In this document: positions 1 to 9,742 of the stretch, piece by piece
Position numbering within the stretch: position 1 is the first letter of the stretch
Layout: every line of letters begins with the position of its first letter
Assembly (NCBI GenBank): GCA_007026445.1
Contig: VDMD01000002.1
Span: forward strand, 310,001 to 374,000
Length of the DNA: 64,000 nucleotides
Direction: 5' to 3'
Source of the DNA: Schizophyllum amplum
Taxonomy: Eukaryota; Basidiomycota; Agaricomycetes; Agaricales; Schizophyllaceae
Made by a program: the position numbers and the translations under genes
The notes under the pieces: generated by a model
The model's input: the letters and a program-made list of their open reading frames with translations, nothing else
Told to the model about the DNA's origin: nothing
Database searches by the model: none

Positions 1-675
1 ATCTCCCTTCTCCTTCTCTTCCTGCTTTGCCGGTACTTTTACCACCGGGACCAACTCCTTCTGTGAAGACTTCCCAGCCAAGACCGTTCCCGGAGGCGGC
101 GCGCCGCCCTGGAAGACCTCGTATAAGATGCCCTCGCGCCCCTTCCTATGGTCGTCCTCCAGCGAAGCCTCATATCGCCTGGGCTCCGGAAACGACATCT
201 CGCCCTTCTCGATACGCCGCCGCGCCTTGCACTTCTCGTCAATATGCCGCGTGAAATTCGGGATCACGAAGCGCCCGTTGGATCGGACGTCCGCGAGGAT
301 GCGACGGCGGCAGGCCGCGCATCGCGCGCCGACGGAGGAGAAGGCGGCGACCCAGATGTAGGTAGACCAGTAGTCGAAGCGCTCGGCCTCCATGCGGTAC
401 GCGGCGCGGCTACCGGGCGGTGGCGGCGGGGCGGTCTTCAGGGTGCGCGGCTTGGGCTTGGACTTGGACTTGGGCTTCGGCTGGGAGGATTGCGAGAGGG
501 TCGGGCATGCTGGGCGTTTGGCGGGCGATGAGTTGAGGATAGAGGAGGCAGGTTGGGAGGAGGGCTTCGGCCCGCTGATGACGCGCATCGAGAACCCAGG
601 CCTAATTAGGAAAAGTCTCAGCATGAACAGTAGCGCTTGCGGTGATGCGACGTACCTGGCAGATGTAGAGGACAT
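1..675 (-). CDS. Hypothetical protein with C2HC zinc-finger-like motif (3' part off the window)
   Basis: Product not recognised. Two exons are read on the minus strand: 675-656 and 601 down to the left edge, joined across a 54-nt GT-AG intron (655-602). The protein starts MSSTSAR, has a Ser/Pro/Lys-rich disordered stretch (about residues 15-72, with a run of five Pro), then an aromatic segment and a C101-x2-C104-x21-H126-x4-C131 arrangement that could bind zinc, followed by a basic run. The frame is open to position 1, so the C-terminus is missing. The start is chosen because it is the first ATG that joins in frame through the intron and a TATA-like site lies about 95 nt upstream. A nucleic-acid-binding role is only a guess from the Cys/His motif. 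Confidence 0.6.
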   Translation of the reverse strand, partial: MSSTSARYVASPQALLFMLRLFLIRPGFSMRVISGPKPSSQPASSILNSSPAKRPACPTLSQSSQPKPKSKSKPKPRTLKTAPPPPPGSRAAYRMEAERFDYWSTYIWVAAFSSVGARCAACRRRILADVRSNGRFVIPNFTRHIDEKCKARRRIEKGEMSFPEPRRYEASLEDDHRKGREGILYEVFQGGAPPPGTVLAGKSSQKELVPVVKVPAKQEEKEKGD

Positions 676-767
676 TGTCGACGAGTATTGTAGTTTGAGT
701 GGAAGGTAATCGAGGAGCTGCTTCGCCGTGGTCAAGAGGTGTGAGCGGGTATGGAGAGGAGGTGTTT

Positions 768-776
768 CTTATATAC
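768..776 (-). promoter_or_regulatory. TATA-like box for the gene at 1-675
   Basis: GTATATAAG on the minus strand, about 95 nt upstream of the predicted start codon at 675. Confidence 0.4.
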
Positions 777-2942
777 ATCAAGACGACTGGGTGTAGGACC
801 AGCATGCAGGTCATAAACATGCATAGTAGCTGGTTTATGACAATAGCACGCGGCAGGACCTGCAATTGCGGTGCGGAAATCCCACGACAGGTCGTCACTG
901 CATTGTCCATTTAAGCGCCCTATTGACTCGGAGAGAGAGAAGGTCTGAGTTATCTATGAAGGTGAGGTGCTGTTGAAGTGCGCGCCAAAGCTATCTCTTT
1001 GTCGGGCCTGTGTAAGACGGAGCTTGAGCGCGTGAGGTGATAGCAAGCTCACTTCAATCTCGCCTCCCATCGCTATGTGACGGGGGCACTGCGAGTTATT
1101 GAGAGGACCATGATGAACAACATACCGTGTCATGAAAGGACCTTCTCTCCAGATGCGTATCGCTTCTTTGACCAGCGGCGGAATAGCGAGCATCGCCGGA
1201 GTCAACACTGCTTTCGCGCCACACTGACGACTGGAGGAGGTCAATGGGTATCTGCAGGTCAATGAGCGCGCCAGGACCAATATTCACAATATCAGGACAT
1301 GCGTCCGCCATTCGCCAAGAAGGAAATCATCCACCTTGTACCAGAAGCATGCGCTGCCTTGTGCTCACCTGCGGAGCTAATTGTCTATTGTTCTTCAGAT
1401 GAGCAGCGCGCGTTCGACGCGTGTATCCCGGCTTCGCGATGGTCCTCGCTCGTAACTTTGTTGAACGGCCGAGTGGAGTTCGAAACGCTTTGACATTGAG
1501 CGCTTCGGCTCGCCCGCGTCCGCGAAAAAACGAAGTGTTTTGCGTGATTCCCATAACATCAGGGCCTTTTGGCGCTGACTTGGATGCTGAAGGAGTGATA
1601 TCAAAGTGATATCAATGCTGCAAGTGTATAGCAGCACGAAGGGGGCGACAATGGCTGTCGAATTGTGGATAGGAATCAAAGGTCGCCGTCTGGTCGTCGT
1701 CGTTTACGAGACTAGTCGTCGTCGTCATTGGTCAACCGAGCACGGAAGTACACTCGGCATGATCCGAAGTCAAATCACGCTCTGTCACATGATTTTATGT
1801 TCGACTTCTCAGGCTCACACCACCTCTGTTTGCGTGCCGCATGCATGACGGTGAGGCTCAGCATTGGTCTCGATGTGTCCGACGTTATCGCATCCTAGCT
1901 CGCTACAGTGGGATATGGCAATATTCAGTATGGACGCACTGTACCATGCACACCGTCAACATGAGCGCCTCAAAGTTTCCAAAGGCAGACTTCGCCAAGG
2001 GTATGAACCCCGCCAGACGACCAGATCAAATGTAATATCGCAACCTGCTGAGCTGATATGAAGTCGTTATTATCTACGCTGCTGACTACGCTGCTGATGG
2101 CAATGCTACTCTGATACCCGGACCGCCAACACGCATGCCACATCCTAGAGCGAGTGTGTGTGGCGTCACTGGTCATTGACACAGATTAAGTACCAGCGTG
2201 CACCTGGCAGAACTCTGTCTGAAGATGGAGTGCGGCAAAATCAGCCCGCGTCACACCAAATTCAAGATGAGCGATACATGGGTGGGTCTACCTGAGTGGA
2301 TGGATACATGCATCGACTTAGAATGAAAAATTCGCGTGCAGTCGTCAAGCTAGCACGGACTGCGGTTTGCATGAGCGATTGTTGATCAGTCCCTCATGTG
2401 TACTGGATCGCGTTGCAGTGGGGCAGGCCAGGCAGACAGGTTTAGCGTAGCTTGCCAGCGAGGATATCAATGGGAACGCTAGTGGTTTTCAGGATGCATT
2501 TGCGCTGCCCTGCATAAGCGCATGATGGCCCGCCTGGGATTTGCGCTCCAAAGCGGATAGAGGGGCCATCGACTTCAAGCCTGTAAATTTCGCCTGAACG
2601 GCGAAATATACGCTCCACAGAATGAGTCGAGGGATCTCATTTCGTGATGCCATGTAGACGAACTTCCTCCTAGTACTCTCAGATCACGCCAACTGGCTCA
2701 AGAGCGAGTACGTTCAGAGCGAGTAACATCGAAGTGACGCCCGTCGCATTACAGGTAGAAACAAATACATTGCGAGCCTCGAGTAGTGATATGTCCACCG
2801 ATTCCACTCTCCGCTTTATACATACATATTGACAATGACAGTATCGAGTACTCGGCCATTGTGACTTGCGGAGCCTTCAGTTCCGCCGTTCCATACCGTG
2901 CGTCCTACCTACAACCTACCGACACTCATATGCAAGATGCTC
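777..2942. other. Intergenic region, no gene seen
   Basis: About 2.2 kb. Only short overlapping open frames occur on both strands, with no recognisable motif, no exon chain that joins in frame, and no strong direct or inverted repeat. It lies between the start of the gene at 1-675 and the 3' end of the Zn2Cys6 regulator, so it contains the 5' flank of the first and the 3' UTR of the second. Confidence 0.5.
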
Positions 2943-5900
2943 TTAGACAAGAAGATCCCATTGCGCATCGGAATGCAAGTCCTGCGTCGCAAGACCTAGC
3001 TCCGAAAGACCTGTGTTTGCCGTGAGGCCTGATATATCAGGCAGCCGGTGCGAGTCCGATACCCGGTAGCTTGATGGGAGGGCGGCGAGAGGCGGAGGTT
3101 GAAGCCCGATGCGCGACACCGGCGCCGCGAAGTCGAAGGAGCTAAAAGCCGCGAAGTCCGCGATTGAAATGTCCGTGCCTGCCGTGGTGTCATTGAACAG
3201 AGCGTAGCGGTCTTCGTCGGCGGTTGTATATCTGGGTGGTGGGCACGAAGGCCCAATATAGTGATCCTCCGGCCAGTACTCCATGCCGGCCAACGAAGGG
3301 ATCGACATGTCGCCAGAGAGATGATCGAGGGTGTTGGACTGCTGTATGGGCGGGGCATGGGTAGGCGGCGAATGCGCGGGTGCATGGTACTGCGCAGTAT
3401 ACATGGGGACCCCTTGGACGCTTGAGAACAACGACGCGCAGAGACCCTGGAGACTGTCTTGCTCGTAATCTGACATGACGATATCCATGCTGTTGGCGTA
3501 TGTTTCTCTGCCGGACGGCAGCTGCGAGAGCGCCGGCGTCAACGAGGGCATGTCGCCGTTGAGGCGACAAGATATGAATGTCCGCCCAGCGAAGATGGCC
3601 AATTCGTCCGCATCTTCCGGCTCTTCGTCTGCTTCCGCCGCTGGTGATATTGGCTCTCCGTCAGGTCTGTAAATCGCCTTTTGAACTGCGCTGGCCTTGT
3701 CGCTGAGCATCTTGAGCGCGATCTCCAGAGCACATCAGCTACATGGAAATGCGATCCACGGCGATGGCAAACGAACCAATGCTCTCGAAGCCCGAATAGT
3801 GAACGGTGCTGCCCTCGCGAATAAGATGCAAGCCTGCTCCAACTCCTCCACAGCCGCCGGTACGAGTGGAGACCGCGGGGCACGTATGATGACGGTGGCA
3901 TGAACGACCTGTGAAACGCTGAGTATTGGACAATAATGAATCACGTTGAAACCTACCGCTGCCGCGAAAGCGAATGTCCACATATAGCAGTACTTTGCGG
4001 TGGATGCCGGCGAAATCTGGAACTGATCCTTCACGCACTTGAGAATGGTAGATGCAGACCGGCATGCGGTAAGGAATGAGTGCGAGAATGGCGATCGCAG
4101 CGGGTTGACAGAGTCGGCGACGAGAGCACGCGCAAAAGATGAGCGATGCAGGTAGAGAAGAACTGGAGAAATGTCAATATGATGCGACTGTAAGTAGGTA
4201 GCTTTGTCGGTTACTGACCTGTCTCTTTCATGTGCGAGAGCATACAGACCTTGGGACATACGCGCGCATTGTCCGAGCTTAACGTGAGGGACGGAGGAAG
4301 GTCGAACTCGCGGATTCTTGCGTCCAGGTCCATGATTGTGGCGTACGTCGGTGGTACTGCAGCAGCCATGGACGCCACAACCCCAGAGACGCACTTGGCG
4401 GCAAAGGCGAACTGCCAACGCTCGACTGAGTGACAAGTCAGGCGTCAATGCCAAGGACAGAAGGTCCGCTAACGCTACTTACAAGCCTGCTGTTCTGCGT
4501 CAGGGTAGTCCGGCATCTTGCAATCAACGTATGCAAGGGAGAGCAGCGGAGGGCGGCCGGTGTTCAAACTCTGAAACGCCGATGTCAGCAGAGACCATGC
4601 TTACTTATGAAAGGACTGCTCACCTGCCAGACGTCTGCCGTGAAGAGATGCCAGAATAGGACCTGACGCCTATGCACAGCTTTGTCGGGTAGTCCCCAAC
4701 GCCGGGCGTCACGGTCTGTGGGTTCCGATGAGTAAGGAGAACGCAGACTCGAAAATACAACACTCACGAAGTCCGATCTGTGCGTATGCAGATAAACATG
4801 AGCAAGTACGTCCTATCCAGCACGTATGGACGCACCGTTTGACTCAGTTGAACTGCCAAAGAAAGCAAGCTCCAGGTCACCTCCATGCTCGTCTCATCAT
4901 CGCTCACGTCGTGCCCAACCTCTTCGCCGTCGCTGATCATGCCGTGGTATACGCTCATCAGGTAGAGCGCCTGAATTGTAAGCAGACTCGGTTTCCTGAA
5001 GAGCGGCTGCAAGGAGAGTGAATTTTGCGCAAGCTTGTAGTAACGTTGCGAGTCTTGAGCTCCCGTTGGCGCTGCCGCGTCCACTGAGCTGGACCTCATG
5101 TCACGTGGATGCGCTTGCTTGACGGTCGACGCGATGGCGAAGATCATGTATAGAACCGCAAGCGCGTGTGGACCTGCAGAGTCATCGATGTACCCAGACT
5201 CAGACGGTAAATTGTTCCCGTAGTGGCAGTTCGTCGAGCTATAGAAAGTCGGCAGAATTTCATGTTCCATTTGGTCTTTGGAGGTCGCGCTAAAGAGCCA
5301 CCCGACCGTCTCGAAGTACGTCGCCACCAGCGAAACGGCTTCGTCGACCGGTGGAAGGTGCGCGGCTGGGTCGATCTCTGGCTGGAGCGACGAAAGAAAG
5401 AAGTTATCGAAGTACGAAGCGGGTATATTACCGATAGCTGAAGCTGAGGAAGCGATGGACGTGGCCGGTGATGAGGGGAGCGGGGCCGCGCCAGGCGGCG
5501 GAGTGCAGGGCCAGGAGGGTTTAGAGAGCCCGGGATGCGCTACGCCGGACTCGCTCTGGCCGCTGATAATTAGCAGACTCTGATAGAACGGCGGTCAGTT
5601 CGAATATACGAAGTATAACGGAATGATCACCTCTGTGCCGCCTGTCGTGCCAAAGAATCGGGTGACGCCATGCCTCGATATGGAGAGCGTTCCTAGGGCG
5701 TCCATCTGTTGTGCTTCTCCAGAATGAGGGACCGGAGAATCCTCGGCACTGGCAAACTCGTCTGCGTCGTCCTCGCCTTCGTCGGTGGGTAGCTCGGCGA
5801 GCAGGGGATGCGGTTCCGATGAGCGCTCGGATTCGACAGACGACAACGCTTGCTCGAGCGTCTGAATACGATTCTTGAGATGGGCGACGTGCTGGTGTAG

Positions 5901-6368
5901 GTGCTCCGTGGCCTCGAAGACGAACCGAGTTCCCTGACCGGTTGCCAGAGATCCGTTGGGACATAGAGGTGAACACCCGCGTCGCTGAGAGCACACATGA
6001 GCAGATATACTGGCATCGTCATTAAACACATACTATGCATGCATGACAAGGGACCTGCAATCCGTGTCAGTTCATGGACGCGAAATTCTGTGGAGGACTC
6101 ACAGTCTTGGAGCACTTGATTTTCAACCTAACGGCGGTATGCATGAGTATGCATGTCGCCAAATATTGAATCGCGAGAACTGACCTTCTACACTCTGCGC
6201 AGCTGATTTCGCCTGCAAGATCAATGAGAACGTGATCATCGGCCCTGCGAGGAGTCGCCTACCTTTGTTGCGCTTCGAGTCCAACTCGCGAGACAACGCC
6301 CCGGTGAAGTCAATGTCCTTCTTCGGCGACCTACGGGGCTTGCGGGCCTGGCGACCGCTTGAAGACAT
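2943..6368 (-). CDS. Zn(2)Cys(6) fungal transcription factor, 930 aa
   Basis: Nuclear sequence-specific regulator of the Gal4-type class; the target genes cannot be told from sequence. Thirteen exons join in frame: 6368-6263, 6212-6185, 6127-6103, 6054-6034, 5984-5631, 5579-4836, 4777-4768, 4715-4624, 4570-4483, 4425-4219, 4162-3957, 3908-3777, 3722-2943. A basic N-terminus precedes the binuclear cluster, with C40-AE-C43-RRLKIK-C50-SKTVP-C56-HA-C59 and then a Cys-rich IRRGCSPLCPNG segment. A short coiled coil (QHVAHLKNRIQTLEQAL) follows, as is usual for dimerisation. The fungal-specific middle domain is clear from TIGLHRDARRWG, RRRQVLFWHLFTADVWQ-type and NTGRPPLL sequences. The C-terminal 260 residues are acidic and disordered, a likely activation region. 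The zinc cluster is split over four tiny exons, and exon 7 is only 10 nt. Confidence 0.93.
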
Positions 6369-6415
6369 GATTTAACGATGAGGTCGAGTGCAAAGACGGT
6401 TGCTCCTTCCCCGCA

Positions 6416-6424
6416 CCTTTTATA
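6416..6424 (-). promoter_or_regulatory. TATA box of the Zn2Cys6 gene
   Basis: TATAAAAGG on the minus strand, about 50 nt upstream of the ATG at 6368. Confidence 0.5.
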
Positions 6425-8470
6425 CGCCGACCACTGGTCGCATTGACCCCGCACTACCGGTGGTTGGAGGAAGACATTTGATGCTTCCTAAACGTCCCTG
6501 AACGTTGGTCTTTAGCCTGCTATGCTCATTGCGGAAGTCCGAGAATGCCGTCACAAGTATGCTGGAAGGATGGGACCTGGGAGAGTCAGTGTCTTATGAA
6601 GAGATAATTACTACATCAGACTAACCTATAACGCACAGACACCTGCCGTCGGATCTGGATGACCGGCCGATCTGGGTGACTACCGCATGAAGCGTAACGT
6701 ATCACGAGGGTGTCATTGTACATGCACCTGTTGTGCATGCCGGATGTCCTCGTCAGTCACGTCGCGTATTGGCGTACATATGCAGCCACTGCACATAAGT
6801 ATCAAAATGTTTCCCGTGTGGCTGAAAGGGCTCCGTACCTCAATAAGCCAGCTCCTAGATCCCGATGCGCAAAGCATTTCTAGCAAAGTCAGTGTGATGA
6901 TATCCATTCGTGCAAACATATGTGTCGCATCGCCAATCCGGTCTACAATGAGCCAAGGGCAGGTAGCAGCATGACACTAACTGCATAGTCGACAAAGACT
7001 GTAATAAATCAGAAATGCAGTACGCAGTCCAGAATCTCCTGCTGCGAGCCAAATTCGCTGCGTGGCGTATACGGATGGACGCGAGGCAGCGTACTTATTG
7101 TATGCGGGTATGGCTCGTTCCTGGAGTGGCCGCGATGCCGAAAGCTGAAGACAGTGAGCGATTCTGCCTCGGACGTGCGGCCTTCGGCGTACGACAAGTT
7201 TTGGTACCGTCGGAGGCAATGCTGACTGCCCCTGGAGAAACAAACATCTGAATCGGTATGAATGGCATAAAGTAAGGTTTGCTCATGGAGTCCTTGATCG
7301 CACATGATGGGGGCGTGGCCGGCGTCGGACGATAGGCGTCGCATGACCATCGACTGGGGTTGCTGCTCAGTCGTAGCTTTGTCTAAGTCGCCCGCCTAGT
7401 ATGTGCTGAATCAGTTCCATCGATATGTAAGGCCCGAGATCATGGTGTCGCCCGGGAGAGCATGGTACTTGGCGATATCGGAGGGGCGACGCAGCGCTTG
7501 GATGCCACGGGAAGACAGGCCGATAGAGACGGTGACTGCGGAGCGAGGGAAAGCAGCACGATCTCACCGGAGCCGAACAACGGGATGGTTATCGAGCAAT
7601 CTACCTACAAGGATTTTCGCGGGGCCGGAAGGTTTGTGATGAACAAGATCGACTTCAGAGAGGGCGCTTACTTCAATGATGCTATCAAGCCCATGTACGG
7701 CTATGCAAATGCAAACTTTATAAACGCGCTGGCCAGCAAAGCACCGGCTTCGGGCACGACAATTCTGTCAGACATTGTTCAGTACACTTTCCGTCCGAGC
7801 TCTTTGCTGACTTATGTTCAAAGAGGGCAAAATGTCATCTGTTCTATTTTGCCCTCTTTGAACATAAGGGCCACTGCGCAGACGCTGCGCTCGTCATGAC
7901 CGCAGGGTCGTAAGTTCATACAAGGTCCGATGTGTGCCACAGACAATCTGTGAAGCAGGCCAAGTACGCCATGGAGGAAGAGTGGCGTACCTGGTTGTTG
8001 ATTAGCAGGAAGACCGTGTCGGATGATAGGAACCGTTCTCCTTCAGTAGTTCAACCCCAAGGAAGGTTTGTACTGGGCGAAAAACTGCGAAAGACCACAC
8101 TGTCATTGTCAAGAACGCCAAGTGCTCAGTTAGGGGTGCCTCGCGATGTAGATCAGAGGGTGAGGAAATAGATGAGGCCCAACGCAGATGCGCTGCCCAC
8201 TGTGGATCAACGCTCTTGTTTTTCGTGGCAGGAGATGCTCTCCAACAAACGCTCTCAAACGCACCGCTGGCATCTGTCTCGAAGGAACTTAGCGGTAGCT
8301 TTCTGAACTGCTGCCAGCGCGGACAATAGTATCGCGACGGTGAGCAGAGGTCTTCTGTATGATGGTGGTTGAAAACAGGCTTTTACATGCGTGTGGGAAC
8401 AATCGACGTCAGGAACGAGTTTCCCACGCCACTTTCCCGGCAGAACCACGAGGCAAACTCGAGCTTCAAG
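6425..8470. other. Gene-poor region with one hairpin
   Basis: About 2 kb without a gene that I can support. The longest plus-strand frame (7462-7899) has no recognisable motif, and its end runs through the perfect inverted repeat at 7811-7868. The stretch around 7640-7800 reads without stops as a protein-like sequence (DFREGAYFND, GYANANFINAL), so a decayed gene is possible, but I cannot name a family. The rest is mixed short frames. Confidence 0.35.
7811..7868. repeat. Perfect 23-bp inverted repeat (hairpin)
   Basis: Arm 7811-7833 (begins CTTATGTTCAAAGAGGGC) is exactly repeated in reverse complement at 7846-7868, with a 12-nt loop (7834-7845). A transcript from either strand would fold into a 23-bp stem without mismatch. 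Confidence 0.95.
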
Positions 8471-8478
8471 CGTGTTCA

Positions 8479-8485
8479 TTATATA
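8479..8485 (+). promoter_or_regulatory. TATA-like box of the GLTP-like gene
   Basis: TTATATAC about 40 nt upstream of the ATG at 8522. Confidence 0.35.
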
Positions 8486-8521
8486 CTCGACTCTTGCTCC
8501 TGACCCTGACCCCTTCTACCA

Positions 8522-9561
8522 ATGGCCCCTTATTTTGAGACTGTGAAGGTGGGCCTTGGTCTAGCAAAGGCGAGTGAATTTTGACTCAGTTGATCCATGC
8601 AAGTCCTTCGCAGATGTCCCGACCGAGAATGGCGTGGAGACAACAACATTCCTCGAAGCATCCGATGGGCTGGTGAACATGTTCGGTACTGTGGCCCAGA
8701 AACTGGTCTAAGGGCCCCATGCCTGATAGGCGAGCACTCAGACCTCCTCGGTTCTGGCGTATTCGGCTTCGTGCAGAACGACATACGAAGCAACATAAGT
8801 GTATGTCTATCCCTCTGACCGATACCCCGACCGGACGGCTGATATTATAAAGGGTGTGAGAGGACGCTACCAAGATGCCGTTGATGCATCTGCCACTCTT
8901 GAAGCTCTGGTAATTTGCGAAGCGCAAGGGCACGGAAGATACGGCACGCAGTGCCTCGTCAGACTTATTCGGTGCGTTCATGGCCCTATACGTGGACTTC
9001 AAGATATACGACTCATGGGCACAAAGAGGTCTTGCCTTTACGTGCCGTGCCCTGCAGAATATGCAGAATGACCGGTCCTCCGAATTGCACGTATGCTTCA
9101 AGCGCTCGTACGACGTCGTCCTTCGAAAACACCACAACGTTATAATCCGCTCGGCCGTCGCGGTATGCTACCCATGTTATTCAAAAGCTGCGCCTACTCA
9201 CTCGCCTCACCTTCTGCAGGTCGCTATCCGCGCTGTACCATACCGGCATGACTTCTACCAGCGCATTTCGCAGGGTGGCGACATCGCGAAGCTGGACGTC
9301 GAACTGGAGAAGTGGCTCCGAGGTCTCGATGCCATCGTCTCGCGCATGACGACGTTCCTGGAGCAAGGTGGCCATGGCAGAGGCAAGTGGCATACCATTC
9401 ACCAACCGTATTGTGCGCTAATGCGGCACGTTCAGTCTGAGGCTCCGCTTGAGCGCCTTGAGCCCTTCCCGGCGGAGGGCACCCACTGTATACAATCATC
9501 GTTTTCTCATTCATATGTACTTCGTGACGCACGTACGGCGCAGGCTTGCTGTACCCAATAG
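8522..9561 (+). CDS. GLTP: Glycolipid transfer protein (GLTP)-like, diverged
   Basis: GLTP-fold proteins carry glycosphingolipids between membranes in the cytosol. Six exons join in frame: 8522-8548, 8604-8685, 8742-8800, 8853-8971, 9027-9162, 9220-9561 (254 aa). Family sequences are plain: MAPYFETVK, TTTFLEASDGLVNMFDLLGSGVFGFVQND, GLAFTCRALQNMQ, RKHHNVI and VPYRHDFY. Of the known glycolipid head-group residues of the human protein (Asp48, Asn52, Lys55, Trp96, His140), Asp and Asn are kept (D50, N54) and a His is present, but the Lys position is Gly57 and the Trp position is Arg93. The usual Gly-rich end is reached at about residue 190 and the frame then runs on for some 60 unrelated residues. 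Either a divergent paralogue or a gene in decay. Confidence 0.8.
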
Positions 9562-9742
9562 CATCTCTTCAATCGTCCGCTTGCCCGCTAAGGCGCAGCA
9601 AGAAGTTCTGATTATATGATCCCTCTTGTCTGCAAGGCACATCTCACAACATGCAATGGGCCGCAAAAGGCGTATACACATTCCACAGTACGAACTATAG
9701 GCACCGAATCCCTCAATGTGTAAGGCCCATGATCATCCCTTC

